Notes: generated by a model from the sequence alone, not told the origin. Positions 32,834 through 45,103 are shown, counted from the first letter of the stretch. The stretch: DNA of 64,000 nucleotides from Mesorhizobium sp. (GCA_004963905.1 SUGL01000007.1:108228-172227), one strand, 5' to 3'. Numbers and translations are program-made.

Positions 32834-34468
32834 GTGCAGCGGGCGCTGCAACTGCACCAGGCGGGGCGCCGCCAGGAAGCGGAGTCGCTTTATCGGCAGG
32901 TGCTGGGGCAGCAGCCGAACCATGCCGCGGCGCTCCATTTCCTCGGGCTTCTCCTGCATCAGACCGGCCGCAGCGAGGAAGGGCTCGACCTCATCGAACA
33001 ATCGGTGACGCTGCAACCCAGGAATGCCGATTTCCTCAACAATATGGGCACGGTCATGCGCGACCTCGGTCGCGTCGCCGCCGCCGTCGATTTCTTCCGC
33101 GGCGCCGTGGACATCCGCCCGGACCAATTGGCAGCGCGCGACAATCTCGGCTCGTCACTGAAGCAGCTCGGCCAATTCGAGGGCGCCGAGGAGATCTACC
33201 GCGGCACGATCGGCCGCAACCCGTTCCATGTCCGCGCCCGCATCGGCCTTGCCGAAACGCTGCAGGAAGCCGGCCGGCTGGACGAGGCGATCGCGCTGTT
33301 CCGCGAGTCGCTGTCGATCCGGCCCAAGGATGCGGAGCTGCTCTACGGGCTGGGCGTCGCCATGATGGAGAAGGGCAAGCTCGCCGAGGCCGCCGATCTC
33401 GCCCGCCAGGCGGTGGCGATCGCTCCGGCAATGGCGAAAGCCTGGCTTCTGCTGACCCAGGTCAAGCGCCAGTCCGAGCGCGATGCCGAACTTGCCGGCA
33501 TGGAAGCCGAGCACGCCAAGGCGCCGCAGGACAGCCTTGCGCGCATGCAGCTTTCCTTCGGCCTCGGCAAGGCCAACGACGATCTGAAAGACTATGGCCG
33601 CGCCTTCGACTATTTCGCCGAGGGCAACGCCATCCGCCGCAAGGGCATCGACTATGATCCGGTGCGGACGCGCGACGAGTTCGAGGCAATGAAGGCGGTC
33701 TTCGACAAGGCCTTCTTCGAGAAGCACCGGCCGAGCGACATTTCCGACGATACGCCGATCTTCGTCGTCGGCATGCCGCGTTCCGGCACGACGCTGGTCG
33801 AGCAGATCATCGCCAGCCATCCGCAAGTCTATGGCGCCGGCGAGCTCAGCATCCTGAAGACGGCCGTCGGCAAGCAGTTCCCAATGAGCATGCCGGGCGG
33901 CTTTCCCTGGGGAATCGCCGACATGCCGGACAAGGCCTTTGCCGAGGCAGGCCAAGCCTATCTCGACATGCTGCACACCCGCTATCCGGGCTTCCGCCAT
34001 GTCACCGACAAGATGCCGGGCAACTTCCTGCTGGTCGGCTTCCTGCACATGATGCTGCCGAAGGCCAAGATCGTGCATTGCGCGCGCGACGCGGCGGCCA
34101 CATGCCTGTCGATCTTCAAGGTGCATTTCCGCGGCGACAGCCACCGCTACGGCTACGATCTCGGCGAACTCGCCGATTTCCATAACCTCTACACCGACAT
34201 CATGGCGCATTGGCGCAAGGTGCTGCCCGGCGTCGTGCACGATGTCCGCTATGAGGATTTCGTCGCCGACCAGGAAGGGCAGACGCGGGCGCTGATGGCG
34301 CATCTCGGCCTGCCATGGGACGACAAGGTGCTGTCGTTCCACGAGACGGACCGGCCGGTGCGCACGGCCTCCGCCGCGCAGGTGCGCCAGCCGATGTATC
34401 AGGGCTCGGTCGATCTGTGGAAGCGCTATGGCGACAGGCTGAAGCCGCTGCTCGACAAGCTGGGCTGA
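32834..34468 (+). CDS. TPR-repeat sulfotransferase-family protein
   Basis: 544 residues. About six tetratricopeptide repeats fill residues 1-230 (for example LHFLGLLLHQTGRSEEGLDL). A PAPS-dependent sulfotransferase domain follows, with the 5'-phosphosulfate loop GMPRSGTTLVEQIIASHP at about residues 309-326 and the 3'-phosphate region VHCARDAAATCLSIF. Such fusions are common in alphaproteobacteria and may sulfate proteins or glycans. The first in-frame GTG is 32834, but protein-like sequence extends about 20 codons upstream without an ATG, so the true start is uncertain. Its last codons form part of a palindromic repeat. Confidence 0.85.
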   Translation: MQRALQLHQAGRRQEAESLYRQVLGQQPNHAAALHFLGLLLHQTGRSEEGLDLIEQSVTLQPRNADFLNNMGTVMRDLGRVAAAVDFFRGAVDIRPDQLAARDNLGSSLKQLGQFEGAEEIYRGTIGRNPFHVRARIGLAETLQEAGRLDEAIALFRESLSIRPKDAELLYGLGVAMMEKGKLAEAADLARQAVAIAPAMAKAWLLLTQVKRQSERDAELAGMEAEHAKAPQDSLARMQLSFGLGKANDDLKDYGRAFDYFAEGNAIRRKGIDYDPVRTRDEFEAMKAVFDKAFFEKHRPSDISDDTPIFVVGMPRSGTTLVEQIIASHPQVYGAGELSILKTAVGKQFPMSMPGGFPWGIADMPDKAFAEAGQAYLDMLHTRYPGFRHVTDKMPGNFLLVGFLHMMLPKAKIVHCARDAAATCLSIFKVHFRGDSHRYGYDLGELADFHNLYTDIMAHWRKVLPGVVHDVRYEDFVADQEGQTRALMAHLGLPWDDKVLSFHETDRPVRTASAAQVRQPMYQGSVDLWKRYGDRLKPLLDKLG

Positions 34469-34600
34469 TCTTGAGGTGAGGCCGGCCTGCGAATGGCGGT
34501 TCCCTGCGCTTCCGGTGCTCACGTACGTTAAGTACGCTCCGCTCCGGTTCTCGGGAACCACCATTCTCGACTCAGCCTGACCTCAATCTCAACCCAGCTT
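34457..34600. repeat. 144-bp palindromic repeat between convergent stops, copy 2
   Basis: The left arm AAGCTGGGCTGATCTTGAGG contains the last three codons and stop of the TPR-sulfotransferase gene. The right arm ends in ATCTCAACCCAGCTT and pairs with it. The core (TGCGCTTCCGGTGCTCACGT, then GTACGCTCCGCTCCGGTTCT) matches the copy at 15035-15180. The outermost bases differ between copies but are self-complementary in each. Confidence 0.85.
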
Positions 34601-34613
34601 GGAGACGCGCTGC

Positions 34614-34967
34614 TCAAAGCTCGATAAAGGGCTGGAAACCGCCGAAGATCATGCGCTTGCCGTCGAACGGCATTGTCGGCCAATCGGCTTTCAACCGCTC
34701 GTCGGCCATGATCTTGGCCATGACGGCGTCGCGGCTTTGCCTGTTTTCATAGACGACCCAGGCGAAGACGACGACTTCGTCATCCTTGGCCTGGACGGCG
34801 CGCGGGAACGAGGTGATCTCGCCATAGGGCACGTCGTCGCCGATGCATTCGACATAGGCGAGCGCGCCGTACTCCTTCCAGATAGCGCCGGCCTGTGTGG
34901 CCATTTTCTTGTAGGCGTCGAGATTAGCCTTCGGCACGGCGAGCACGAAGCCATCGACATAGGACAT
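34614..34967 (-). CDS. DUF1428 domain protein
   Basis: A 117-residue protein of the dimeric alpha/beta-barrel type DUF1428 family (YDGFVLAVPKAN-like start, ECIGDDVPYGEITSFPRAVQ, FAWVVYENRQSRDAVMAKIM, GGFQPFIEL end). The function is unknown; relatives sit near glyoxalase/VOC genes and may handle small metabolites. The same arrangement is seen here, with a VOC-family gene 100 bp upstream on the same strand. Confidence 0.9.
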   Translation of the reverse strand: MSYVDGFVLAVPKANLDAYKKMATQAGAIWKEYGALAYVECIGDDVPYGEITSFPRAVQAKDDEVVVFAWVVYENRQSRDAVMAKIMADERLKADWPTMPFDGKRMIFGGFQPFIEL

Positions 34968-35068
34968 GGTGAAACTCCTTTGCTGAAAAACGGGGCGCCG
35001 GGTCGAAGGGAAAGACCCGGCGCGGGTAAGCGCGTCATCCGTGGAGGCGACGTCTGCTCGCTAGGAAA

Positions 35069-35485
35069 TCACTTCACCGGCGCGTTCATCGCCCAGGCGA
35101 CGCCGAAGGGATCCTTCACCTGGCCCCAGCGGTCGCCCCAGAACATCACCTGGAGCGGCGTGACGACTTCGCAGCCGGCATCCACCGCGCGCTGCCACCA
35201 GCCATCGATGTCGTCGCTGCCCAGATGGAGCTGCAGCACGTAGCCCTGCGCCGCCTGATGCGGATGGCCGTGCTCGGGATAGGCGTCGCCCAGCATCAGC
35301 GTCGAGCCGTTGACATAGAGATGGATATGCATGGTGCGGCCTTTTTCGTCCGGCGGATAGGCAAAGACCTCCTCGGCCCCGAAAGCCTTCTTGTAGAACT
35401 CGGCCGCCTTGATGGCGCCGTCGACCTGCAGATAGGGGGTCAGCCCGCCAAGCACCTTGGCGCGGGGTGGGGTCTGGTCGGTCAT
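35069..35485 (-). CDS. VOC-family (PhnB/glyoxalase-like) protein
   Basis: A 138-residue vicinal-oxygen-chelate fold protein of the PhnB/YdhR-like group (GLTPYLQVDGAIKAAEFYKK, MHIHLYVNGSTLMLGD, VQDPFG-like VKDPFGVAWAM end). The partial HxE metal set of glyoxalases is hard to place, so catalysis is uncertain. The ATG at 35485 follows AGAGGAAA; a longer frame adds 14 residues. It is probably cotranscribed with the DUF1428 gene. Confidence 0.85.
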   Translation of the reverse strand: MTDQTPPRAKVLGGLTPYLQVDGAIKAAEFYKKAFGAEEVFAYPPDEKGRTMHIHLYVNGSTLMLGDAYPEHGHPHQAAQGYVLQLHLGSDDIDGWWQRAVDAGCEVVTPLQVMFWGDRWGQVKDPFGVAWAMNAPVK

Positions 35486-35645
35486 TTGCGTTTCCTCTTC
35501 GCGGGTTGATCTTGGCCTTGCGATCAAAAGACGGACGAGGCCGCCGCAATCCTACACGGGTCGCAGAATTTTTTTGTGGGCCGGGCCCGGGCAGGCCAGG
35601 CAGCCGACGAAGCCGGGTGATGGTCGCTCGGATGACGGCGCACTT

Positions 35646-35828
35646 TCAGATGACCTTGCTCGAGAAAGTGGCGGTGTAGCGGCTGCTGCGCGTGTCGAGA
35701 ATTTCCGGAAAGCCGATGTCCTTGCGCAGTTCGTCCGGCAGCGAAAGCAGGATGCGTTCGCTGCGGTAGCGGGCGCGCGCCGTCGCATACCGATTGGCGA
35801 TGCGGCCGATGGATGACAGTATCGACAT
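35646..35828 (-). CDS. DUF1127-like small basic protein
   Basis: 60 residues. The core RYRSERILLSLPDELRKDIG is the DUF1127/YjiS-like motif found in many tiny rhizobial proteins, some of which act in RNA turnover and phosphate or carbon regulation. The N-terminal half is an amphipathic basic helix (ILSSIGRIANRYATARARY). GGGAGAG lies 7-13 bases before ATG. It is monocistronic between the VOC gene and the ABC-F gene. Confidence 0.8.
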   Translation of the reverse strand: MSILSSIGRIANRYATARARYRSERILLSLPDELRKDIGFPEILDTRSSRYTATFSSKVI

Positions 35829-35933
35829 GATGAACTCTCCCTGGTTGATGCCGACATCGTGTCGGCATCCCAAGGACGAGGGGTGCCGCGGCGATCCGAC
35901 AGATCGCCCGATTTTTTTGTTGCGCCCGAAAAA

Positions 35934-35953
35934 CCGGCCCGTATGCGGGCCGG
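35934..35953 (-). terminator. Intrinsic terminator of the ABC-F gene
   Basis: The stem CCGGCCCG / CGGGCCGG with a 4-base loop is followed on the minus strand by TTTTT and, a little further on, a run of seven Ts. It begins 14 bp after the ABC-F stop. Confidence 0.85.
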
Positions 35954-35966
35954 CCTTGCGATGGTC

Positions 35967-37484
35967 TCAGCCGGTCTCGGCGACCGAGAGGAAGAACTCT
36001 TCCGGGCTGTCGACTTCGGTCAGCCGCCGCTTCTCGATCAACCAGAACCTGTTGCCGATCGCGCGGATGAAGGAGCGGTCGTGCGAGGCGAGCAGGCAGC
36101 TCGCCTGATGCCTCAGCAGTTCCTTTTCCAGCGCCTCCTGGCCGTCGATGTCGAGGTGGTTGGTCGGCTCGTCGAGCAGATAGAAATTGGGGTTGATCAG
36201 CCGCAGCACCAGCATCATCAGCCTCGACCGCTGCCCGCCCGACAAGGCGCCGATCTTTCTCTCCTGCATCTCGATGGCGACGCCGGCGCCGGCGAGGAGC
36301 GAACGCGCCCGCTGCTCGCCGACCTCGAAGCGGCGCGAGACCATCGCCAGCGACGTGTCGTCGCCGCTTATGCCCGACAGCGCCTGGTCGCTGTAGCCCA
36401 GCACGGTCGAGGGCGTCACCTTGATGTTCCGGGCCGTTCCGGGGTCGGCATTGCGGACCATGTCGATGAAGCGCGACTTGCCGACACTATTGCGACCCAG
36501 CAGCACAATGCGGTCGCCTTGGCAGATATGGCGCTTGCCGGTCCTGAACAGCAGCGTGCCGTCGGGCGTTTCGACCGCCGCGTCGTCAAGCGTGATCAGC
36601 ACCTTGGCGTGGGTGCCGCGGTTTGCCAATCGGATCGCGCCGGCCGAACGCTCGCGATGCGCCTGGACCGCAGCATCTTCCAATCGCTCGGCCCGTTCCT
36701 TGAGCTGCCTGGTTTTCACCGTCAGCAGGTCGCTGCCGGAATTGATGCCGATGTTGTTGAGTTTGGCGGCCTGCCGGCGCAGCTGCTGAGCCACCTTCAT
36801 GTCGCGCTCGAACTTGCGCGCCGTCGAGGCATCGACCTCGTCGAGCGCCTGCCTGGCGCGCGAATAGGGCAACGAAAACACCGGCGATTCTTCCGGGCGC
36901 AGGAACAGCGTGCGGTTGGTGGTGGCGTCGAGGAAGGCGCGGTCATGGCTGGCGATAATCACCGGCACTTCACGCGGCAGCGCGTTGAGCCAGGTTTCCA
37001 ACTGGCCGATCTTGGCGAGGTCGAGATGGTTGGTCGGCTCGTCAAGCAGAAGCACGTCCGGGTCGGTGACCCAGACGCGGGCGATCAGCGCCAGCCGCTG
37101 CCAGCCGCCGCTCAAGGCCCGCATCGGCCGGCCGCGCATATCCTCGGGCACGTCGAGCGAATCCAGCACCACGTCGACGCGCCAGAGCTCGCTGTCAGCC
37201 TGCTCGGGCGGCAAGGCGTCGGCAACCAGCTGATGGAAGCTGCGGTCGAGCAGCGCGTCGGGGACGGATTGCTCGACATGGCCGACACGCAGCCCGCGCG
37301 ACCGGGTGATGTCCCCGGTGGTGGGTTCGACCTCACCGGCCAGGCATCTGAGCAAAGTGGATTTGCCACGACCGTTGGCCGCGACGATGCCCAGCCGGTC
37401 GCCGGCGCCGATGATGAGGTCGAGGTTGGAGAAGAGCGGCGCACTCATGGTGACGCCGAGGGATTTGAGGCTGATCAGGGCCAT
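35967..37484 (-). CDS. ABC-F family ATPase
   Basis: A 505-residue soluble protein with two ABC domains and no membrane part. Walker A motifs are AANGRGKSTLL and GRNSVGKSRF; signatures are LSGGWQRLALIARVW and LSGGQRSRLMMLVLR; Walker B/EQ-type ends are LLLDEPTNHLD and LLDEPTNHLD. The linker between domains is rich in charged helix (about residues 210-290). ABC-F proteins act on the ribosome, in translation control or antibiotic protection; which subgroup this is cannot be told. Confidence 0.92.
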   Translation of the reverse strand: MALISLKSLGVTMSAPLFSNLDLIIGAGDRLGIVAANGRGKSTLLRCLAGEVEPTTGDITRSRGLRVGHVEQSVPDALLDRSFHQLVADALPPEQADSELWRVDVVLDSLDVPEDMRGRPMRALSGGWQRLALIARVWVTDPDVLLLDEPTNHLDLAKIGQLETWLNALPREVPVIIASHDRAFLDATTNRTLFLRPEESPVFSLPYSRARQALDEVDASTARKFERDMKVAQQLRRQAAKLNNIGINSGSDLLTVKTRQLKERAERLEDAAVQAHRERSAGAIRLANRGTHAKVLITLDDAAVETPDGTLLFRTGKRHICQGDRIVLLGRNSVGKSRFIDMVRNADPGTARNIKVTPSTVLGYSDQALSGISGDDTSLAMVSRRFEVGEQRARSLLAGAGVAIEMQERKIGALSGGQRSRLMMLVLRLINPNFYLLDEPTNHLDIDGQEALEKELLRHQASCLLASHDRSFIRAIGNRFWLIEKRRLTEVDSPEEFFLSVAETG

Positions 37485-37772
37485 GTCGATTTCTCTGGTC
37501 TTGCCGGAGTCCGGCTCAATGCACTTTGACGGTGCGCCGGCAGGCCATCAGGCCAAACTCAGCGGCACCACGAAGGGCAGACCAAAAAATCGAGCGGGGA
37601 AATTCCCGGACCGTCCTGGTCAGCCCTGCAAGCAAGCTCGCAGGGCACAGACAGGGCCGCGCTGACGGTGGTGATCGATAGACACGCAGCCCTCCTTTCC
37701 TGGACGTTCGAGTATTGCGACTGGCTACAACAGGGGAGGGGGCCGTGGCAAGGGGCGGCGGTGGAGTACTTC

Positions 37773-37920
37773 CCTTCTCCCCTTGTGGGAGAAGGTGGCC
37801 TCGCGAAGCGAGGTCGGATGAGGGGTGCTTCAGATGGCACCAACGTCTCACTCCGCTGGAACACCCCTCATCCGTCTCGGCGCTGCGCGCCGATCCACCT
37901 TCTCCCACAAGGGGAGAAGG
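37773..37920. repeat. 148-bp palindromic intergenic repeat, copy 2
   Basis: Same length and architecture as 544-691: outer arms around CCTTGTGGGAGAAGGTGG, inner pair GGATGAGGGGTG / CACCCCTCATCC, and a nearly identical right half. It ends 9 bp before the uvrB stop. The remaining sequence to the ABC-F gene (37485-37772) shows no gene. Confidence 0.85.
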
Positions 37921-37929
37921 AAGAAGGTG

Positions 37930-41070
<3,141 letters not shown>

Positions 41071-41188
41071 GGGCCGAATATGGGAGGACTCGGCCGAAAT
41101 GGAAAGAGCCGAGTGAAAGGGCGGGTGCCACGGGCCGAAGCTGCTGACAGAAGGCTGTCAGGAGGCATGTGGCACGCGCCGTTCCGCC

Positions 41189-42439
41189 TCAGTTGAACCA
41201 CAGCGCGAAGGTCAGGAAGCCGGCGCCGCCGAACTCGCGCTGGATCTGGTCGAAATCGTCGCTGGTGAGGATCTTTCCGCTTTCGAGATAGGGTGCGATC
41301 GCCGGGCCGGTGATCGACAGCACGAGGTCGAAGGGTTTCGGCTCGTCGAAAAAGCGCTTCATGTTGATGCCCTTGCCGGTGATGCGGAAATGCGGCAGCA
41401 GCACGCGGCCCTCGAGAAGGTCCTCGGCCATGGTCAGAGTGGCGAGCCAGGCCGCTACCTGCTGCTCGCCAACCTCGAGGCCGGTGAGCGGATTGACACC
41501 CTTCTGCTGCGGTCCTGGCAGCCATTCGCGGTCGTTGTCGGTTTCGGCGAGGATCGCTTTCCAATCTTCGCGCGACAGCCGGATCATTTCCAGCAGGTGT
41601 CGGCGCGCCGCTTTCCGGCGCTCCGGCTCGATAACCTGCCAGTTGACGAGATGCACCAGCGAGATGAAGTCGGCGAAGCGCCATTCCGAGGCGAAGATGT
41701 TGCCGCTCATGCCGCCGTCCGGCGGCACCAGCGCATCCTGCAACGGCAGTTTTGCACGCGGGAACAGCATGTGGAAGGAACCGTCGAACATGGTCCTGAA
41801 ATCATGCGCCAGCCAGAAGTCGGCCTGGGCCATCAGGAACTCGGCGTAGCCCTGCAGCCAATAGCCGTCGGCGCGGTCGAAGCGGAAGGTAAGCTGCGGT
41901 GCGCCATCCCTCGTGTCGATGCCGCCGCGTGAGAGCGAGGCCATGATCGCGCCAATGCTTTCGTCCGGCGCGATGTTGCCATCCTCATTGAGATCGATGC
42001 CGGCATGGATGAGGTCGACCACCAAGCCGATATCGGCATCGGCGGGCACGGAGCCCAGCGTGGCGGCGGATTTCTCCAGCCGGTCGCGGAAGGTGACCAG
42101 GATGGCGCGGAATTCTTCGTAGGTCAGCGGCTCGGGATTGGGATTGTCCGGCACGGGCAGCCGCATCAGCGGCAGCATGAAGGATTGCGGGCTCTCGAAA
42201 CCGTGGCGATGCAGCCCGCTGGCGAGGATCTCCAGCGCGGTGAAGAACTCGCCAGCGCCGGCTGCATAGGCCGATGCCGGATCCTTGGCCGCTGCTTCTT
42301 CCAAGGTCGACAGCGCCGCGTTCCGGTCAGCCACGCTCTTCGCTTCGAACATGGCCTTTGCCGCTTCGGGCATCTCCGCCCAGGCGGACGACACCGGCAG
42401 GCATGCGAACAAGGCGGCTGCAAAGATTGCTGAACGCAT
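41189..42439 (-). CDS. Secreted protein with one EF-hand, function unknown
   Basis: 416 residues. The signal peptide MRSAIFAAALFACLPVSSAW precedes an Ala-rich start and a mostly helical body. A textbook EF-hand loop DLNEDGNIAPDE (about residues 147-158) has D, N, D, G, I and E at the calcium positions. The remainder (WFLAHDFRTMFDGSFHMLFP-like, HFRITGKGINMKRFFDEPKP) matches no family I know. The ATG at 42439 follows GGAGG; another ATG two codons upstream is too close to it. It is divergent from a CapA-like gene. Confidence 0.75.
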   Translation of the reverse strand: MRSAIFAAALFACLPVSSAWAEMPEAAKAMFEAKSVADRNAALSTLEEAAAKDPASAYAAGAGEFFTALEILASGLHRHGFESPQSFMLPLMRLPVPDNPNPEPLTYEEFRAILVTFRDRLEKSAATLGSVPADADIGLVVDLIHAGIDLNEDGNIAPDESIGAIMASLSRGGIDTRDGAPQLTFRFDRADGYWLQGYAEFLMAQADFWLAHDFRTMFDGSFHMLFPRAKLPLQDALVPPDGGMSGNIFASEWRFADFISLVHLVNWQVIEPERRKAARRHLLEMIRLSREDWKAILAETDNDREWLPGPQQKGVNPLTGLEVGEQQVAAWLATLTMAEDLLEGRVLLPHFRITGKGINMKRFFDEPKPFDLVLSITGPAIAPYLESGKILTSDDFDQIQREFGGAGFLTFALWFN

Positions 42440-42593
42440 TATCATCGCCCTCCACTGCGTCAGTCCGCGAGCATACACGTATTTGGCCCAACGCGTCCTC
42501 CAGCCCGCGCCGGTCAGCATGCTGCTTCGGCTTTGTCTACGGCTTCAACCGGCCCGCGCGACGGTCTACACAGAGCTGACAAAGGGGCATCGC

Positions 42594-43634
42594 GTGTCGA
42601 ACTATCCGCTCTCCTACAAACTGTCTTGGCTGCCGCGTTTCCTGAAACCGTCGCTGGGCGGCGACAGGGCCGGTTTCGCGGCGACGGCGGCGACGCTGAT
42701 CGATCCGCCCCCGGCGCAGACGGTGCGGCTTGCCTTCATCGGCGACATCTCGGCGGTCGCCAATCGCACGGCTCCGGAATGCGATCCCGCAATTGCAGCG
42801 CTGCTCGGTTCCGCCGATCTCGTGGTCGGCAATTGCGAAAGCCCGATCGTCGAGCGGCCCACCGCCGTTGTGGGCACGCGGCTCGGCACGCATCACGCAA
42901 TGACCGAGCGCTTCCTGGCCGACGCCCTGGCGGCCGTCGGTATTGCGCGCGCGAAGCTCGTGCTGTCGCTCGCCAACAATCATGTCCTTGACCAGGGTAT
43001 TTCCGGCTTCGAGGCGACGGTTACGGCGCTTGGACGGCTCGGCATTCGCACCATCGGCACCGCCGCCGGTGGGCCGGTCCAGCGCCATGCCGTCGGGCCG
43101 CTGACGATCGGCTTCGCCGCTTTCACGCTTTGGCGCAATGCCGGTGAAGCCGAATTTCGGGCGCGGGTTTCGATGGCGAGCGATCCGGACGAATGGCCGC
43201 GCGAGACGGCCGCGGGCATCGATCTCTTATGCGCCGTGCCGCATTGGGATTGGGAGTTCCGGCACTTTCCGAGACCGGCGACGCGGGCGCTGGCACGGCG
43301 GCTGGCAAGCGATGGCGTACGGCTGATCGCCGGCCACCACGCCCATGTCGTGCAGCCCGTCGAGCGTATCGGCGACACGCTCGTTGCCTACGGCCTTGGC
43401 GACTTCCTCGGCACGGCCTTTGCCAGGCAGCCATGGCCTGGCCGGATCGGCTCGATCCTTGTCGTCGATGTGAGTGCCGATGCCGCCACGCGCGGCGCGA
43501 TTGCCGCCTATGAACTGCACCCCTTCATGCGCCTTCGCAGGGGGCGCCATGAGCGGCTGGCGCCGGTGGAGGCGCTGGAGGGGTCGTTGAAGCGGAAGGT
43601 TGCGGAACGCCTGAGCGCGATCTTTTCCGGCTGA
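42594..43634 (+). CDS. CapA-family protein (metallophosphatase fold)
   Basis: A 346-residue protein of the CapA/PgsA (poly-gamma-glutamate synthesis) domain family, a calcineurin-like fold. Motifs are FIGDISAVANR, VVGNCESPI, VLSLANNHVLDQG, CAVPHWDWE and LIAGHHAHVVQP. No signal peptide or strong anchor is obvious, unlike CapA proper. I chose the GTG at 42594 because AAGGGG lies just upstream. The role may be hydrolytic or in polymer export; no capsule genes are nearby. Confidence 0.83.
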   Translation: MSNYPLSYKLSWLPRFLKPSLGGDRAGFAATAATLIDPPPAQTVRLAFIGDISAVANRTAPECDPAIAALLGSADLVVGNCESPIVERPTAVVGTRLGTHHAMTERFLADALAAVGIARAKLVLSLANNHVLDQGISGFEATVTALGRLGIRTIGTAAGGPVQRHAVGPLTIGFAAFTLWRNAGEAEFRARVSMASDPDEWPRETAAGIDLLCAVPHWDWEFRHFPRPATRALARRLASDGVRLIAGHHAHVVQPVERIGDTLVAYGLGDFLGTAFARQPWPGRIGSILVVDVSADAATRGAIAAYELHPFMRLRRGRHERLAPVEALEGSLKRKVAERLSAIFSG

Positions 43635-43707
43635 CCAACCGACTTGTTGAGCGATCCCCGCCTGCGGAGAACACGCCGCAAGGCGACCGTCGTGCGATGC
43701 ATACCGT

Positions 43708-44202
43708 TCAGCATTCGAAGCCGTATTGGGTGCGCATGTAGTCCGCTTCTTCCTTCGACATTTTCTTGAACATCACGCAGACGGTGAAGCTGCCGACCTG
43801 ATGGCCGTCCCTGGTGTATCCCCAGTCCGAGATATCGTCCTTGCTGAATTCGATGTTCTGGCCGAAGACGACATTGTGAACGAGCTCCGGCTCGTTCGCC
43901 AATATGCCGACAAAGCCGGTGGCGGTACGCTTGAAGGGGATGACCCAGAAATGCTCCGTCACATTTCCGTCCACGACCATGACCTTCAGCTTGAACTTGT
44001 CGGTTCCCGGCGGTGGCGCGTCCGACAAAGCCAGGAAGTCATCCAGGCTGGATCGTGCCTTGGCAATCGCCGCCGCCATCTCGGCATCGTCCGGGGCGAC
44101 CATCACCGTCTTGTCGTCACCATTATCGGTGTCTTGCGCCTCAACATGCAAAGGAAAGAGCGACAGCATCAGGCAAAGCGCGGCGCGAACAGCAAAGGTC
44201 AT
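43708..44202 (-). CDS. Secreted DUF2314-like protein
   Basis: 164 residues. The signal peptide MTFAVRAALCLMLSLFPLHV ends at VEAQ. The body (ARSSLDDFLALSDAPPPGTD, FWVIPFKRTATGFVGILANE, FSKDDISDWGYTRDGHQVGS) resembles DUF2314/YegJ proteins, which often occur as small exported proteins of unknown use. The start at 44202 has a G-rich site upstream. It converges on the CapA gene. Confidence 0.7.
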   Translation of the reverse strand: MTFAVRAALCLMLSLFPLHVEAQDTDNGDDKTVMVAPDDAEMAAAIAKARSSLDDFLALSDAPPPGTDKFKLKVMVVDGNVTEHFWVIPFKRTATGFVGILANEPELVHNVVFGQNIEFSKDDISDWGYTRDGHQVGSFTVCVMFKKMSKEEADYMRTQYGFEC

Positions 44203-44421
44203 GAAGCCCCCCAACTCCAGATAGGCAATCATCTTCCCGCATCGTGTCGACATTATCAATCAGGCGCCATTGCGACGCGCCAAGCGGCGGACCTCATCGG
44301 CAGCATGCCGACAATCCCTATGGTTTTTGCGGAGTGGTCAGTCTATCCGTCACGAGCGGATGGTAAGGGAGCTCTCGGCCGTCATGGAGCCGAAAGCGTC
44401 GAACGCCGGAGAGGACAGCAT

Positions 44422-45048
44422 ATGCGAATGAGATCCGCCGCTGCGGCGTTCGCCATGATCTTGCTTTGCGTTGGCGTGGCCCACGCGAAAGACCTGAAAG
44501 CCTTCAAGCTGACGATCGACGGCGTGACGGTCGACATCGATCCGGGCGAGGACGCGAATGTGAGCCTGCCGGGCGGCAAGACGGCCAAGGTCAGGCTCGA
44601 CCGCAACGACTTCGCCACCTTCTCCGGCGGCACTTTTTCCTTCGTCCATCCGAGCAACATCTCCGTCACCAAGACAGATCTCGGCGACAGCATCACCCAG
44701 TATCTGGCCGCTTCGGCCCTCGGTACCATCGTCGTCGTGCAGGAATACGGCAAGATGAACCCGGTGCCGCTCAATCAGCTGATGCTGCAGGAGATGACGA
44801 AGGAATCGGTGCAGGCGGGCGGAACGCTGACGCAGCAGCCGACGACCCGCAAGCTCGCCGATGGCAAGCAACTGACCGGCATCAAGGCTACCGTGAAGAC
44901 ACGAACCGACAAGGCCGATTTCGAGATCGTCGGCCTCGGCCTCGCCGATCAGGGATTGCTGTTCATCACGCGTATCGGCGATCAGGATGCGGCAACCGAG
45001 CAGCCGATGATCGACAAGTTCTGGCAGACCCTGAAGGTGAAATTTTAG
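44422..45048 (+). CDS. Small secreted protein of unknown function
   Basis: 208 residues with signal peptide MRMRSAAAAFAMILLCVGVA, cleaved near AHA. A beta-rich first half (LTIDGVTVDIDPGEDANVSL) and a second half ending LLFITRIGDQDAATEQPMID give no family I recognise. The start follows GGAGAGGAC. The TAG stop is fused to a GAGCAATTCC repeat, as for the lipoprotein gene at 16370. Its neighbours are two other small exported proteins. Confidence 0.7.
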   Translation: MRMRSAAAAFAMILLCVGVAHAKDLKAFKLTIDGVTVDIDPGEDANVSLPGGKTAKVRLDRNDFATFSGGTFSFVHPSNISVTKTDLGDSITQYLAASALGTIVVVQEYGKMNPVPLNQLMLQEMTKESVQAGGTLTQQPTTRKLADGKQLTGIKATVKTRTDKADFEIVGLGLADQGLLFITRIGDQDAATEQPMIDKFWQTLKVKF

Positions 45049-45092
45049 AGCAATTCCAGGAAAGGCCCCAGCGGTTTTTCGTCCTGGGTTGC
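45048..45092 (+). repeat. 46-bp GAGCAATTCC element at a stop codon
   Basis: TAGAGCAATTCCAGGAAAGG: the TAG is the stop of the upstream gene and its G is the first base of the element. It ends in GTCCTGGGTTGC, a degenerate partner of the left end. Confidence 0.7.
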
Positions 45093-45103
45093 CGAAGCAG
45101 ATA

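Noticed and set aside
35859-37529. A 556-codon plus-strand frame opposite the ABC-F gene
   Set aside because: A mirror of a well-supported ATPase gene, with no ribosome binding site or recognisable domain.
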